Of a DNA stretch of 64,000 bases, positions 27,258 through 42,200 are shown piece after piece (the stretch's first letter is position 1; each line of letters opens with the position of its first letter). The position numbers were made by a program, and so were the translations under genes. The notes beneath the pieces were generated by a model. It saw only the letters and a list, made by a program, of their open reading frames with translations. It did no database searches and had not been told where the DNA came from. The stretch comes from Phylloscopus collybita (lineage: Eukaryota > Chordata > Aves > Passeriformes > Phylloscopidae), in NCBI GenBank assembly GCA_027886175.1, contig JAJNNQ010000026.1, forward strand, positions 24,694,001-24,758,000, read 5' to 3'.

Positions 27258-30200
27258 CTGAAAGTTAACAAACACACAGGGTATTCAGGTGAACACAGTT
27301 GTACCAGACATGGATTCAAACTATATAACAAACATTACCACTTGAAATAAATCATCACATACAGAAATATTCCACACCAAAACTGCTCTGTCAAATAAAA
27401 AAACACTTAAGACAGCTTAGTTGTACCAGCTGTAATGCAGTGCAGTGCCCAGAAGAAAATACATACACTGACTTAGCAGTGTGGGCAAAGTTATAGAGCT
27501 TCCCAACTTGGGACAGAACAAATGAGCTGCAGAGATCTAAAATCAAGTTTACTCTATTAAATGTCTCCACTATGGAAACACCAGCATGGAAGGAGAGTTA
27601 TTTGTGTACTCAGGACATGCAAGCTCTACATGAGATACTCAAATGCCCACTAACAGCCACATCACCATTTTGTTAGAAGAATAACTACTTGATCTGTTTC
27701 AAATATGAAGATGAACAAGTGCAACTAGAAGTGTAAGCATGAGCTCCTTTAGATTTAATATACACTGAATTTGCTTTTCTCCCCATGAAAGCAGCTTTGC
27801 ATTCTCAAGGTCTTATGTACACTTGCCACCATTGCTTCTTCTGAGGCACAGGTAGCAAGAAGAGAGTTGAAGATTTACCAAGCTTCTCTTTCAGGCAATG
27901 AACAGAGGCTGCAATACTTCAACACCCAGGAACTCATTTACACATAGCACTGCATTAACAGGTCAGCAACTTGAAGGAAACAGGAACAGTTGCAGCCCCA
28001 AAGTGTGCACACTTAACAGATCAATTTAGGTAATTTTTCCATAGTGAGGGTTCTTAAATTAGAATATGCCTGCATAGGGACAGCTTAAAAGCAAAGCAGA
28101 TCTACTGGGGGGTAGAAAGGAAAGAAAAAACTAAAAGTAAACGTTACTGAGATTATTTTCAACCCTTTCAATTCAGAAGAATGTAGAGAGATTCTGCATC
28201 CTTGCAAATAAAAGCATTAAGATATGCAATGTTTTTCCAGCTATAGCTGAAGATTTCATATATGTATTGTTTCAGCTCTCACTGCCAAACATTCTAACCT
28301 TTGTCTGCATGAGCATGTGCTAACACACAAAACAGGAAAGACAATTTACTTACCCTCGCAGCTCTAGAAATAGAATTGGGAGAATTCAAGCCAACAAGCT
28401 GGCCAAGGATACGTTTCATTTCCTCTGTTGTTCCTTTTGCATTTGGGACACCTGCAGTTAATTTATAGTTATGCTGAAATTGTATGCATTGTCAGTGTAA
28501 AAATTGCCAGAGCAGTTTCTAAGAGGATTAAGAATTAAAATATTGACATCTTTTCTGAAGCGGACTTAGGAACCAAACAAAATTGACAACAAGCTCAGAG
28601 TACATCTAAGAGTACAGAACTTTTTAAAGCATAGTTACAAACAGTATTTAAGAAAAATGTAATTTAAAATAAATGTACCTGTTTGACAATGACTTTGAAT
28701 TTGAACATAGGGATGTACCAGCAACTCCGAAACAGAAATTCTCTCTTTAGGATTTCTTATTAAACAGCGCTGCAAATGAAAAAGTGGAAGAATGTTTTGC
28801 CTATAAATTATGAATTGTCCTAGGAATTAACAGTATTTAGCTTGGATATTGAATTAAATTACTTAAGTCAGAGTGCTTTCAGTATTTACTTAGCTGGTAT
28901 TGAGCCAAAAAGAGACTTTAATATGGAAACTGCATGAAGTAGCTCTAGTTTCATTCTGCTTTTGGAATAAGGCCTGTTACTACAAGTAGCAGTGAGCAGC
29001 TATTTGTGGAAAAAGTCTCTCAAGCGCAACTCATTCAGTTTTAGAAAATATGCTTTAAATAAAGAAATTAGCATTATTTAAATCAAAAGAAATAGTTACC
29101 TTCAGCACATCTTGAAGATCCTTCTCAGCAATATCTGGGAATCCTATTTCATAATTTGGATCAACAATAGCATGCATTTTGTTGATGTGACTTGTTATAT
29201 GTTGAAATGGAGTCCTTCCATATGTCATACAGTACAAAATGCAGCCCAATGACCACACATCACTTTTGGGGCTTATCTAATATTAAAAAAAAAAAATAAA
29301 AAATTACTCTCTACTTATGAAACTGGCCCTTCAGTCAATTTATCATGTAATTGTACAGTTTTCATTGTATAAGAGATCTTTGAAACTATTACACAAATTC
29401 ACCAAGGCAGCATGCCATTATCTACTAAGACAGTGATGTGGCTTCCTTCAACTTATATTCCATAAGAAAACTATTCTTATTAACTATTTTTGAAAATCAA
29501 CTTACTTGAACTAACTTAAAACTAAAGTTAGTCCTTAACAAGTCAAACTGCAGAATTCTAATATCAGATTTAAAAATAAATACAAGTACAAGCATTCTAA
29601 ATTATTTAAATCCAGGAAACCGTGAGCGATCACATCTATGTCTCCGAAGCAGAAAGTCACAATTCAATTCCCCGGGGTTTAAAGGATTCAGATCCATATT
29701 TCAGCCATAACACCCAGGCTGTTCCTTGCAGGACAATTTGCCACTTCTGTTGAAGCTGAAGCACTTTATGAGAAGCAGAGCCGGGGAGAGGAGGAAGTGG
29801 AGAAAGTTACATACAGAGAACCTGACTCCCAGCAGAGTGGTTAGATTTTTGCTTAGATGAGCTGAACAAATCTGCACTCTGCCTGCAGTTTTAATTTAAA
29901 AGTACGAAACAAGGTAAAAAATTGCATTCTTAAAGAAATCGACTTATAAAATATTTTATTCTTATTTAGAAAGACAAGTTTGTATTTCATTACATAACAC
30001 TTCCATTCAACTGTTAAAAAGTTAACCTTCATGTACATGCAAGTACATTTGGATTGTAAATACTTTTTCACCAAACCATATACCACTCAGTTGAAGTTTG
30101 ACTGCCATTGTGAAAATGCTTTCCTTCAGTACTTTTCTTATCATTCATTTTCCATTGCCCTGGTGATGTTATATAGTTTTCTACAATACACAACACTCTG

Positions 30201-33200
30201 TAGCATAGAAAAATTAATAGGAACTGAACTCATGAATTCATACACTGAACTCATACATTTGGCCCTAAAATGCCCAAGCCTGTGCTTCTGTTTTACTTTC
30301 AACTTTACTCATTAATTGAGCACTTACATTTTCCTAAACACCATCTGCCAAACGCTTTTAGGTAGTTAGGGAGATTAGGCTGCACACCATCACCATGGCA
30401 CAATAGATATCCTTACGTTCAAGTTTCAATGGAAGACTTTGAAAAAAAAAATCTGAAGGTACATCACTGAATTACTTCCTTCTTAAGATGAAGGGAATAG
30501 GAGGAAAAAGATCATACTACCTTAGAACGAGACTTGCCATTTTCTCCATAGGAAGACCGATCTTCTATTGCTTCAGGTGGCATATAGTTCATTGTGCCAG
30601 CCTAGCCATAAAAGTAAAAAATATTCTTTTAAGTAAAGTATGCTTTAAATTTAATTCACTTAATAAGAACTTGAATTTCTGTCCCAAGACACTGAAAAGC
30701 ATCTTGAAAGTTTGTTTATCTTAAGGCTGAAGGCCATTATTATTCTGTTCATTAAAAACATGTAAAAATCAATATACATGAATATTCATATACACATATA
30801 AAACTATTCACCATAAAATTTCAATAGTAATCAAAGTTATTAAAATTAATTATCAGCAGGTACTAGAGCACTTCACAGAAAAATGGACATGAATTCTCCA
30901 GAAGTATTTCACCTGAGAATCTTTAATAATACTTGTCACATCTGGCTGCATCTGGTTTGCAATGCCAAAGTCAATTAGTTTTAACATTCCATCAACTATC
31001 AGAAAGTTTGCTGGTTTCAGATCACTGTGAATAATGCCTGTAAAAAGAGTATAAAGTAAATCCAAATTACTACCATAAAGTTTAGCATTACTCAACCCCC
31101 ATAACCCTTGCACAGAGAGAAGGTGCAGATTGGCTTTTTCTGAATCTCAACAGTTTTCATAAAAGTGCTTCTATTTCTTCCTAAACAGTTAAGACTTGCA
31201 AGAGTTTAGAGTCAGAGTTACTACTTATTCAAATCTGCAGGTACCCCAGAACAGCTCCAAGCAATTTGAGTTGCACAGTTGGTCTCACTTTGGGACAGAC
31301 CCTCCAGCTCTGTGTGCACATGGCCACACTAAAGTGCTGCTTTGGAGCAATTCAGTAGCCTGTCCATGCCTGCAGTTCTTTCTTTAATTAGCTAAGCAGG
31401 TATTTAAAATAAAAGAATTATATTGCTTAGTCTGATTAAAGGTACCATTCACTGAGGAGTATACACAACTGACTTCTCACAAACTCTACTTGCACAATTT
31501 AACATTAATTTTAGTTACTATTTACATAATCAACCAATCTATCTTGTTATTTTACAAAAAACAATGTCTTTTTTCAAAAAATCACGTGTGTATGTACCCT
31601 GAATTTCAGTAGGTTTTGCTGTTTGCCATATTACAGAATGCTCTAGTCTAGTCCTGAAAATAGGTGATGCTTTCTGCTACATGTACTAGTCTTCATTGTT
31701 ATATAGGAAAAGATCCAAGTCTGCCCTCTCCTTTATGCTATGCAGACAAACAGAATATAGGTGCATACACTTTAACTATAGAGGTAAAGATGAGAGGAAG
31801 GCCTAAAGAACTCTAGGAAAAAGCTGAAACACTGTCAAAGTAAAGATGGCAGAGCTGTCAATGTCAAAGCTACCTCTAGAGAGAATGAGTGGCTAAAAAT
31901 TGAGTCTAATGGAACAAACAGAATTGAGGGTATACGATATAGTCTAAAATAGAAAATATTTTCTGGCTGTTGAAAGAAAATAGCACTACATAAACAGTGA
32001 TATTTGTGAGATCCTTCTTCAATTAGCTAAGCCTATCTCTGGATCAACATTTACCTTGTTTCTTTTCTTCACTTTTTTTAAATACAGTAAATACTCATCC
32101 TTATATTAAACCAACACTAAAAACAATACCACCTTCAAAATTAAACCAGATCCATATTATCTGCCATACATCCCATACAAATACCTAAAATTATTTAAGA
32201 ATACCATATTCATGGATTGTGTGAACAGCTTCCAGCATATTCTTCCAATAGCTCTTTCGTTCCAGTGGATCCATCTTTTTTTTCTTTTTAAGCCAGCTAT
32301 TGAGATCAATATTTCCACACTCCATTACCATGTAGATATGTTGATCAGTAATTTCACTAAAAATAAAATATGTGTTAAAAGCGAAGGAAATATCTTTGTA
32401 TAGAGAAATAGTAATTAAATAAAGTTAGTATTTACTCACTAGCCATAAAGGCGGATGATCTTATCACTATGTTGCTGCAGTTTACTCAAATGAGCAATTT
32501 CATTCTTATAGCTCTCAACAGTCTGTTGATCAGCTTCCTCTAGATTCACATATTTGACAGCATACAGCTGCTTCTTGTCATTTAGTACTTGAAACACCTG
32601 CAAAACAGTATCAGTTAATAACTTCATTCATCCTGAATTCTGATTTACTATGGTCCTTCAACTCAACTCAGCCAGAACACCAAAGTCTACCTTTTCAAAA
32701 GGAAGAAACAATACAAAGAAATTCAAGTCAGCATAAAAAAAAAAATCAAGGAAGACAACACCAGTTAAAACAGAAACAATCCTCCATCAGAAGCTATCTT
32801 GGTGCTACATTATATTTCACCAGGTTCCACATGAATCTGCAGTGTTCTCAAGTTAAAGATTACAAAATAACACTCCCAGAGACACAGGTTTGTTTTGCCC
32901 TCACACGTACATTTTGTCACACCAAAATCATTTGGAGGCTAGACCACACAGCAACATTGAAGAGGCTGAGAGCACAGTCTCATTCGGTCTTAAAATGAGA
33001 AGGCTGCAGGAAATCCTATTGCTGTCTTCAGCTATTTCAAGGGAAGGTATGACAGACTTCTCTTGAACCATTAAAGTATGAGATGCAACAGACATAGCTA
33101 ACAACAAAAAAATTACAATTGGATGTTTTGATTTTTTTTTTTTCACTGCCTTATAGTCCATCTGGAAAACTGCTTGTCCAGAGAGGCTATGAAATCTCCA

Positions 33201-36200
33201 TCTCTGGTGATATTTAAACACAAAACCCCATGAGTAACATGGTCTATTTTGGCCTTGTTTTAAGCAGACTGTGAGAAAGTGACAGAGGTCCCTGCCATCC
33301 TACCTCATTCTACAACCACAACCTGGCAACACAGGGACCTCCTCTTTCTTGAGTTCCCTGCTGACTGGAAGCTAGCTAATATTACTTGACAAGAAGGATG
33401 TGAGGGGAGACCCAGGAAACTACAAACCTGTGGGCCTAACCTCACCTGCTGTAAAAGCTACAGAGAATATCCTACTGGGTACTGCTGAAATGCAATGATC
33501 AGACACAGTCAACATGGATTCACAAAGCGAAAGGCCTCTTTAAGTAACAAGTTAAATTAGCCATCCTTAGGACACATCCTCCTAGAAGCTATGCTAAAAC
33601 ACATGCAGAACAGGGAGGTGATTTGAGGGTCAGCACAGCTTCACCACATGCAAGTCTGTCTGACCAATCCAGTGGCCTTCTGAGAGGGAGGGACTACATC
33701 AGTGGATAAGGGAAGAGATAGAGATGTCACCTATGTGGACTTCTGTAAGGCCTTTGACATAGTCCCCCACAACACCCAGCTAAACTGCTTATGCTGGTAA
33801 GAAAGTAAGGAGCTATAACAAACTCAAGAGATTTTTGCCAATACTGTTTCCCAAGCTCCCATGACCCCAAATCTCCATGCAAAAAGCAGCTCACTCACCA
33901 CTTCAGACATAGCTACAGCTTTACTTCTCACCCAAGTTACAGTAGTTAAGAGATGGTCTGTCTCCTTCAGGCTCTCAATCCACTTTACAATTCACCCATT
34001 TCCCAACAGTGTGATCACACTGCTCTAAACAACAGCCTCTCACATTAGGATGTACACAATGCAGCAGATCTCTTTTAACAGAAGAGCTGTTTGAAGACCT
34101 ACCATGAATTTTAATGCTTACCCTATTATAGAAATTATCTTCAAGAGCAAAAAGTCTAAGCATAGCACAACACCAGCAGTGTTCTAGATTCCCTGGGTCA
34201 AACATTGTGTACATGTTAACACTAGGTGATCATTAGATGATTTCAGTGTATTAACAACAGAATTAGTACTGTGTAAATGAGTGACTGCCTCAAAAAGGAG
34301 CACCTTACCTTACTTGAGCCTCCACTACCTATTTGCTTTAACACGGTATAAACTCTTCCATTGATGACGAGGCATTCGTGCGAAGGTATAGCAGCTGGAA
34401 CCTGTGTACACACAGAAAAGGTTAAGGAATTAATATTGGTACATGCAACAGAACCTAAGAGAGCTCTACTTTTTATTAAGTTAAAATAAGTTCTCTTGCT
34501 CTTTCTGAAGAAGATAAATTTGTTTAGAAGCAATAAAGAAACTTTAAATGAAAGCCAAATCCCCATATACAGATCACCATTTGGCATGTGACATCATTAA
34601 ACTCCTGTAAAAGGTGCTAATGCTCTTCATACTGGAAATCAAGGAAAGGATACTCTTCAATAAGGTTTCCCAGATAATTAGAATACCTCCCTCTTGACAT
34701 ATAACATCAGAAACTACATTATCCAAGAGACTTTCAATCCCAGCATGAAACTTTAAAGCTATACTGAAATCATCTATCATTTTATTTGAAGCTAATTACT
34801 TCATTTTCTAACTAATTAGCTAGAAGACTGCAGTAGCATGAAGTTGAAATAGCCTGCATTGCCTATATCTGCTACACCAAACCACAGAAAGGCCTCAAGT
34901 TTGATTTATTAATTTATTAATACTTATCCTCTAGTAGGAAGCTTAAACCTATCCCCCAGTTTTATCTAGAATTGGGAAGGTTCCTGTCTCTACATGCAAC
35001 ACATCTAAGGTAACCCATTTTTACATTATGTCAGGTCACAACAAATGTATCAAAATTTGTGAAATCTAACAAAAATGGAGGAGAAATGCTTTCACCTCCC
35101 TCAAACTCATGGTTTTCAACACACACTGCTTCTCTTTATTGGTACTGTAGTGGGTAGTACCACTGTGAAAGCACTGCAGGACAAAAATAGAGGCTCTAAT
35201 TCTTTCCTCTGCCATTAAGTAGGATCTGAAAAGGCTTAGGTTGCAGACAGAAAGGCTCCAGCACTTGGACAAAATTTTTCAACACCTGACTCATGTCATC
35301 TAAATTCAGACATACACATGAAGAAAGTTATTTTGGCAATAATAGACTACTTTCCTTTATTCGCCCAGGAAGATGAACAGTAACTTCAGATTAAAAAAAA
35401 ATATATATACACGTATTTATCTTACCTTAAGTAGTTCCCAATGAAAATATGTACTGAAAAAATGACAGAAAATGGTTACCTGCAAGCCAACTTGATTTTG
35501 AAACGGAGTTGCTGGGGTATGTGGTAAATAATAAGGGAACTGGCTGTAGGGAGTAGAAATTTGACATCCTGGTAGAAACTTTTCCTTTACAACTGGTGTG
35601 CTGAAACTAACAAAAAATATGAACAATAGCTGCAGTAGCTGTATTTTAAGATAATTTTAACAACAAAGTTGAAATCTTCAATGTTCCTTCAAAGTTAAAC
35701 CCTATTGACTAGCAAGAGCCCAAGCCTCCACTTCATTCAAAAATTATTATTAAGATCACTTCTTCATTTAGAGGTCCTTTTAGAAATACACTGAAACTAT
35801 AAAATACTTAGCAAATACTTTTAAAAACTCAAACTCGCTATCTTCAGACAATAGGTGGCACTTCCCAGCAACTGAAAAGTGAAAGAACTATAAAGCTAGA
35901 AGAGCTGACTAGAATAGAGTTTGAGCCAGTTACTCTTCTCCAGCTTATTGTTATTTATTCAAAAACTTTTTCAATTACCTATCTTTAAAGTAAGTGTATT
36001 GAGACAGACAACTTCAAAAACCCTCACTATTACCTTGAGAGCTTTAGCTACTCTGGGTATGAGCAGAAAGATAATGGATTTAAAAAAACTAAAGATTGCA
36101 AAAATCCTATGTTTTTTTGATTTATTCTCCTGATGTGTCTACCATATATTTAGTTATATTTCTGAACATACTTTATTTTTCTCCATTGCATTTACAGAAA

Positions 36201-39200
36201 CTAATGCCAAGATCAGAACTGGAAAAGAATGTATATAACTAAGATTTATTTGGTAGAATAAAATCATAGAAGTGAAAGAAAAAAGACAAAACCAGTCCAA
36301 AGCATAGTTTTCTTTGAATACAGAAACACTCAGCAATTCTGCATATTTACCATGTACATACAAACTAAGTAAAGAGAATCTAATCAAGGACTGTTATCAA
36401 GTTCCTTCAAGAAACTGTTGTTCATGCCTACATATATTCTGAATTCTACATCTACAGAGGCAGAGGCCCTACCAACAGAACTGTGCTTACTCAGCATACA
36501 ACCATGACCTATATGATTCATCCTAGGACCTATGGAAACCATAAGTATTCATATAATTAGAAAGATCTCCCAACACAGGCATAGGCGTTTATGCCTTATT
36601 TGAGGTAACATGGATAAACAAGTGCTACAATTTCCTAATGTAGGTGCTTAATCTACAAGCCTCTGGATTTCTTGAAGTGCTTTTAAAAAACCTCAGACAC
36701 TTGCATCATGGAAAATAAACTAATATATAATTAACAATCTAAAAAGCCTGTTAGCCACATAAAAAAAAGTTATCCAAAAGGAAGTGTCATGTATCAGGGA
36801 TCAGTGAAAAAGGTAAATGCTCTACTAAGGACTTATTTGATGCCAAACATTCAAATGCTGAAAAGCTGCCCAAAAAAGGCAAAGGTCCTTAAATGCAATC
36901 TGAATCTCAAAGTCAGGCACTTTACAGAAGCACTTGGAATGTTTGCTATCTAAACAGAAAAATTTAAGAAACCCTGTAAAAATCTGTGAAAGTCTTTCCA
37001 GAAATCAGCTACCATGTTATAGCAGGCTTACCAGGCCATATAATCATTAGATATGGTGCTTGGTGTTCCATAAACATGTGATGAGTTACTTTTCTTAGAA
37101 CCAGCATCTGGTGGTGATAATCGTCTTGAAACAGACTGTTCAAGGTTCGTTTGTTTTCCCTACAAAGGGCAAAGCAAGATATATCACACAAGGAACTGCA
37201 ATTAAGAACACAGAAATAATTTCTTCAACATGAGGAGGCTGCTTCTAGCACACATGTAGTACATATTTTTGTTACTTTACCTCTCCATAGCAGCTTTTCT
37301 GTGACACTTCTGGAGTTGGCATTTTTTTTCTGGCATTAACACAATTTAGTTTAATCTGCTCCAACTGCTTTCTATAGCTTTCACCAAAACTAGATGGCTG
37401 CTGTTGACTTTCCAGACTCCTGGGTTCTGGTATCTTCAGCTCCAGACACTGAACTTTATTTTCTGGGGAAAAACAGGAAAAAAAAAAAAACACCAAAACA
37501 ACCCCCCACAGATCATTAAAATGATTCAATATTCAACACTTGAAAAGTTTCTAGAATAATTTTACCTCATTTTCTAGATCAGACTAAACAAACACAGATG
37601 ATTTATTCCTATTAGGCCTTAAAATTAATGAAGTCCTCAGGCTCCATATTCAATTCAATGTAATAAAATGGCAACTTTCTTCGTAATCTTAGGATAATAC
37701 TGTGACAGTAACAGAGATGCAACTGTTTCTTTCACCAACACACACATAGGAGCACCTTCATAAATGGAACTACAACATCCGGGATATTGAGCAGGTTTGC
37801 AAAGCACTGAAGATAAGCTTATACTCCAAATTAGAAGTCTGTTGTCTTTGACAAGAGGCAATCCATAACTCAGTGTAATGACTGAAGCCAGAGCCCTAAA
37901 GGGACTTGGCACCCTGTCTCCTGGTTACTTTTGCACAGGTAGTACAAGAATGAAATGCAGGATGCGACAGTGCAGGCTGCAAACAGCACAGCTGAAGAGT
38001 GTTCCTTTACAAGCTTGAAAAGTTTTCTTTTCAAATTACTAGAAAGCAGCATCCCATACTTAGCATGGGATCCCATGCTTAGTCCAATTCAGCTGCTGAA
38101 GGACTGAACTACCTCAACCAGCATCTCACCTGGAAATGTGAATGAAGAACAAACAAGGAAAGTATGACCTGAAACCCAAACTGTTCCCAATGCAAGTCAG
38201 TGGGAGAAGTTCACTGGGGGGCTGAGGGGACACTGAAGATGAAAAAACATCATTTTTCAACTGAAATGTTTCTTTCCTACAATCCATATGTACTTATACA
38301 ATCCTAAATCCAACTCGTACAATATTAGATATTTTCACCTAATTTTTTCAGCAGGATGAGAAAGCCAGTTCGGGTATCAGCTTTCTGATGAAACACTGAA
38401 GTAGCAAGTAACCACAGGAGGTTAGTATATGTGTGTTCCATATTCCATGAAGTTGGCACATAATTAATAGCAGCCTTCTAGATTTTACTAGCCCTGAAAT
38501 CCTTGCTATAAATCCAAGTTGGTTACAACATTTTCCAGAAAGACACAATGTAATGTAACCTCATGCCATCCCTGTTTCTAGCTGACTTCACACAACAGTC
38601 AAAATCCATGTATTGATAACCCAGTATCTAGTGAAGCATTTATTTCTAAAATACACCAGAACTGGCTGGTTTTAAAAGAAGTTTAAGAATAATTCTCCAA
38701 AAGTTAATAATGCAGTAACTTCTGCTTTTTGAAAAACCTTTTATTTAGCAATGCATTTTTTAAAAAAAATACAGAACAGAACATTTTTAATGTTTATTCT
38801 ATTTCAAACTACTCCGACATGACATTAATAGTTACCTTCTCTTTTTGTCACAAGACCTGCTTCCACTTTGGTTTTGAGAGTTACAGTTGAATTGGTAGCT
38901 GTTTCTGAGCTGCCCTCATCCAACATCTGTAACTGTAAAGCTGTTTTTTCTTGTATGGACTAAAAAACATAAAAAGCATCTTAAAAAAGAATCAGAGGAA
39001 AACTCAAGAGTAGTATCCAAAGGACATTTCCTTAAGGTAATTAAATGGTAGGTGCACCTCAAGGCAAACATGCTTCAGGGAACTGTGCAGGTCACACAGG
39101 CAAGTGTTACTGATGCTCTTTTTAAATACATCAACACTCTGAATTTCCATAATCCAGTTTCTATAATAAAGACCTAAATGCTTTCTATTCTGGAATTCTC

Positions 39201-42200
39201 TTTTACGGGATGGGGACATGAAAATGTAAGACATAGTAAAGCAAGATATTTGTTTTTTGATGAAAACAAATCTCTATCAAAAGTTGTAATTCATAGCTCA
39301 ATAGAGCACTATAACCAGGTTGAATGACTTCATTAAATAGGGTACTGGCCATGGTAAAATTCATGACTACAGCTGAAAGAGGTCCTGTAGTCAAGTTGAA
39401 ATCTCTTTATCCCCTCTTCATAAATAATATTCCTAACACCATTCCCATTGCTCCCATTAGGTGTACTCTGTAGAGAAAACTTTTTTAATGCCCTATTACG
39501 TATAACATTTTTCAAGATTAAAAGCCACAATGAATGTTTCCATCCACAAATGATCACTTAAAGGGAAGCCCTACATTACTTCTTTCTTTCATTGCAAAAG
39601 GTGTTATTTCCTTACTAATATCATAGGATAGCTAGAGTTCCTTTTATGTATTTAAAAATATTTAAATTACCTGCAAATCTCCCAGGTTGTACAAATCATG
39701 CCCACAAGGTTTCGGTTCTGATGGTGGAAAAGGTGCAACAAAGGCTGTTTGTTTGGAGCTGGATGTTTGCCTGTTGAAGTAACATTCCTAATTACACCAC
39801 ATGCCAACACAGTGTGGCAATGGCCTTTTTTGTGAATCAGATGAAAAAAGAAGTTGGCTAAAGACTTTTAGCTACAAGCTTCAAATATACAGAAAAGCAG
39901 GTCCACTCAGACAGCAAAGTGAGAAACAACAAAGAAATCCTACAAAATGAGGATTTAAAAATATTTTGTAAGTTACAAGACTTACCTCTTATTTTAAAAA
40001 CTGGACTACATAAACAAAGATATTTTGAACTAAATTTATTTCCACTTTAATTTCCATTTTTTTGAGATTACTGATTATCCAGAACATGCTTTTCCTTCAC
40101 CTTTACACGCTTTCATACAAAGAATCTGCATAAATCTGCATAGTAAGATTGGAAGCTGGTTACTGCAGTAGCTGCTGCAACTATAGAGATAGAGACTATC
40201 TGTCTCTATCCTTCTGGTCAAATTTAACATTAACATCTGACACTTCCACTATCCAATAAAAGTACTACTGAAAAGGAGCATTAAAATCTGTTGTGCTGTA
40301 GGTAAACCCAATAACCATACCTCTTCACAACACGAGCTGTGACAGGGACATCTGAATCCTCCATGTCATCACCATCATCAGATACTAGGGTAACAGGAAT
40401 CCTCCCAAACGGGCAAATCTTAGAGCAAATTCAGAAGTTATCAGGTGTGTAAAACAAAATAAAGAGTTTAAGATTTAAAAGAAAATGTTACATGTTTTAC
40501 CTGATTAGGTTTGTTTAGTGGTCTCAATGGATTGTGGTAATTAACTAGGGCACCCAGTTCCTGTGACTTCTCTTCCCTAAAAGAAAAAACAAACTCAAAC
40601 AAAAATATCCACAAAACAAAGCACACAAAAAAGTGTGTGTGTTTGGTTTAAATTATAAGACATCAAATAAGAAATTAAGACATTACCTAAATAAAGATCT
40701 GGTAACAGTAGAAGAATTTTCACTAGAATCATTCTTTTTTAAGCTTCTGTGAGTTCCACCTATATTCTGAAATCCAGACTCCTGTGCACTGGATACTGTA
40801 GGGAAAATAGCTAGAATCATTCAGATTATAACAGATAAATTCAACTAAATTATTCTAAGCAATTAATTGAGTTTAATTAAACCAGATGATCTCACTGATA
40901 GCAAATTTGAGAATATAAGTCATATAAGTTGTACAAGGTCAGGGAGTATCAAGGCAGGCAATAGCAAACAGCCCATTCACCAGTCCCATCTTAATCCAGA
41001 AGAGAATCTTGCTTGATTATTGAAGATTTAGCCAAAGTTTTATGAAGTTGTACACTAATCTTAAAATGAAATATCAAGTCAACTTAATAAACTTTGTGGA
41101 AGTATATATTTCAGCTATACTTTATGGTAAACACAACCAGAAAGCAAGTTAATTGAAAAGTCATTCTAGAACTTCAAACCCACAGATAAACAGTTCAGAA
41201 CAACATTGTCTTCCACATTTTTTCCCTACAGGTGAAAGGAAGGTCATTTCTCAGAGACAAAGAAGCCACAAGAACTCAGAATATATTAATGAAAATGTAT
41301 CAACACCTTAATGAACATACATTCATATTACAACAAAGATTAATGTTTCATTAAGGGAACAACGGGGAGTACAAGCTATTTTAAGCACCTTCAGATAAAC
41401 AACTAGCTCTTGAACTCAGCTATTTTCCTGACAAATCCTTTTTTAAAATTTTAAATTAATAACTGTTCATTTTGATTAATATCTCTTCAATGTTTTTGGT
41501 GGGTTTTTTTTTTAAGACAGACACCAAAGAACATTTAAAAAAAAATCAAAAGGCAACAGGAAGTGTTCAAAGCCAGGCTGAATGGTGCTTTGAGCAACCT
41601 GGTCTAGTGGAAAATGTTCTTGCCCTAAAGCAGGGGAGTGGAACTAGATGAACTTCTATGTCCCTTCCAACCCAAACTATTCAAAGATTCTAAGATACTA
41701 TATAATATGATCTTCTACATCACACAGGCCTTGTGTTCCATCAGTATAGGATCTGCTTGACCAGAAGATTCATGGCTATCAACAGCCTTCCAAGAAACCA
41801 CAATTTACGGACTATTTCATATAGCACTTACCTTAACATTTTTAAATATGTATCAGTGCATTAAAATGGATTTTACTTTTCTTTTTAATTCTCCATATCC
41901 CTCTCCTACTTTCAGCCAGAAGTGAGACTTCTGGTAGATGAACAGCGCAGTATTGGCTATTTCTAGTACTTATTGTTTTATAAACTATTTATGCCAATAG
42001 ACCAAACCATTCATTTAAATAAAACAAGTGCCTTAATGTACAGTGTAGTTTTATTACCAACCCAGGACCATCACCATGTCACAAATGCATCCCATACTCT
42101 TTTGTACCAAAGATTTTAATTTTTTTTTACCACCAAGCTGACCACTGGACTCTCACATCCAGCTGGTGATCTAAAATACTTTCATTCCTTCACAGTCTAA

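Larger units (their letters stand above)
27258..40686 (-). other. Remaining TTK introns
   Basis: Introns over 300 bp here are 39771-40320, 38960-39670, 37463-38835, 35601-37031, 34402-35479, 32598-34308, 31038-32204, 30602-30912, 29277-30520, 28770-29099 and 27258-28353. Only 32598-34308 carries recognisable transposon sequence (CR1). Intron 39771-40320 holds a perfect 9-bp hairpin. The others show only AT-rich sequence. Confidence 0.8.
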
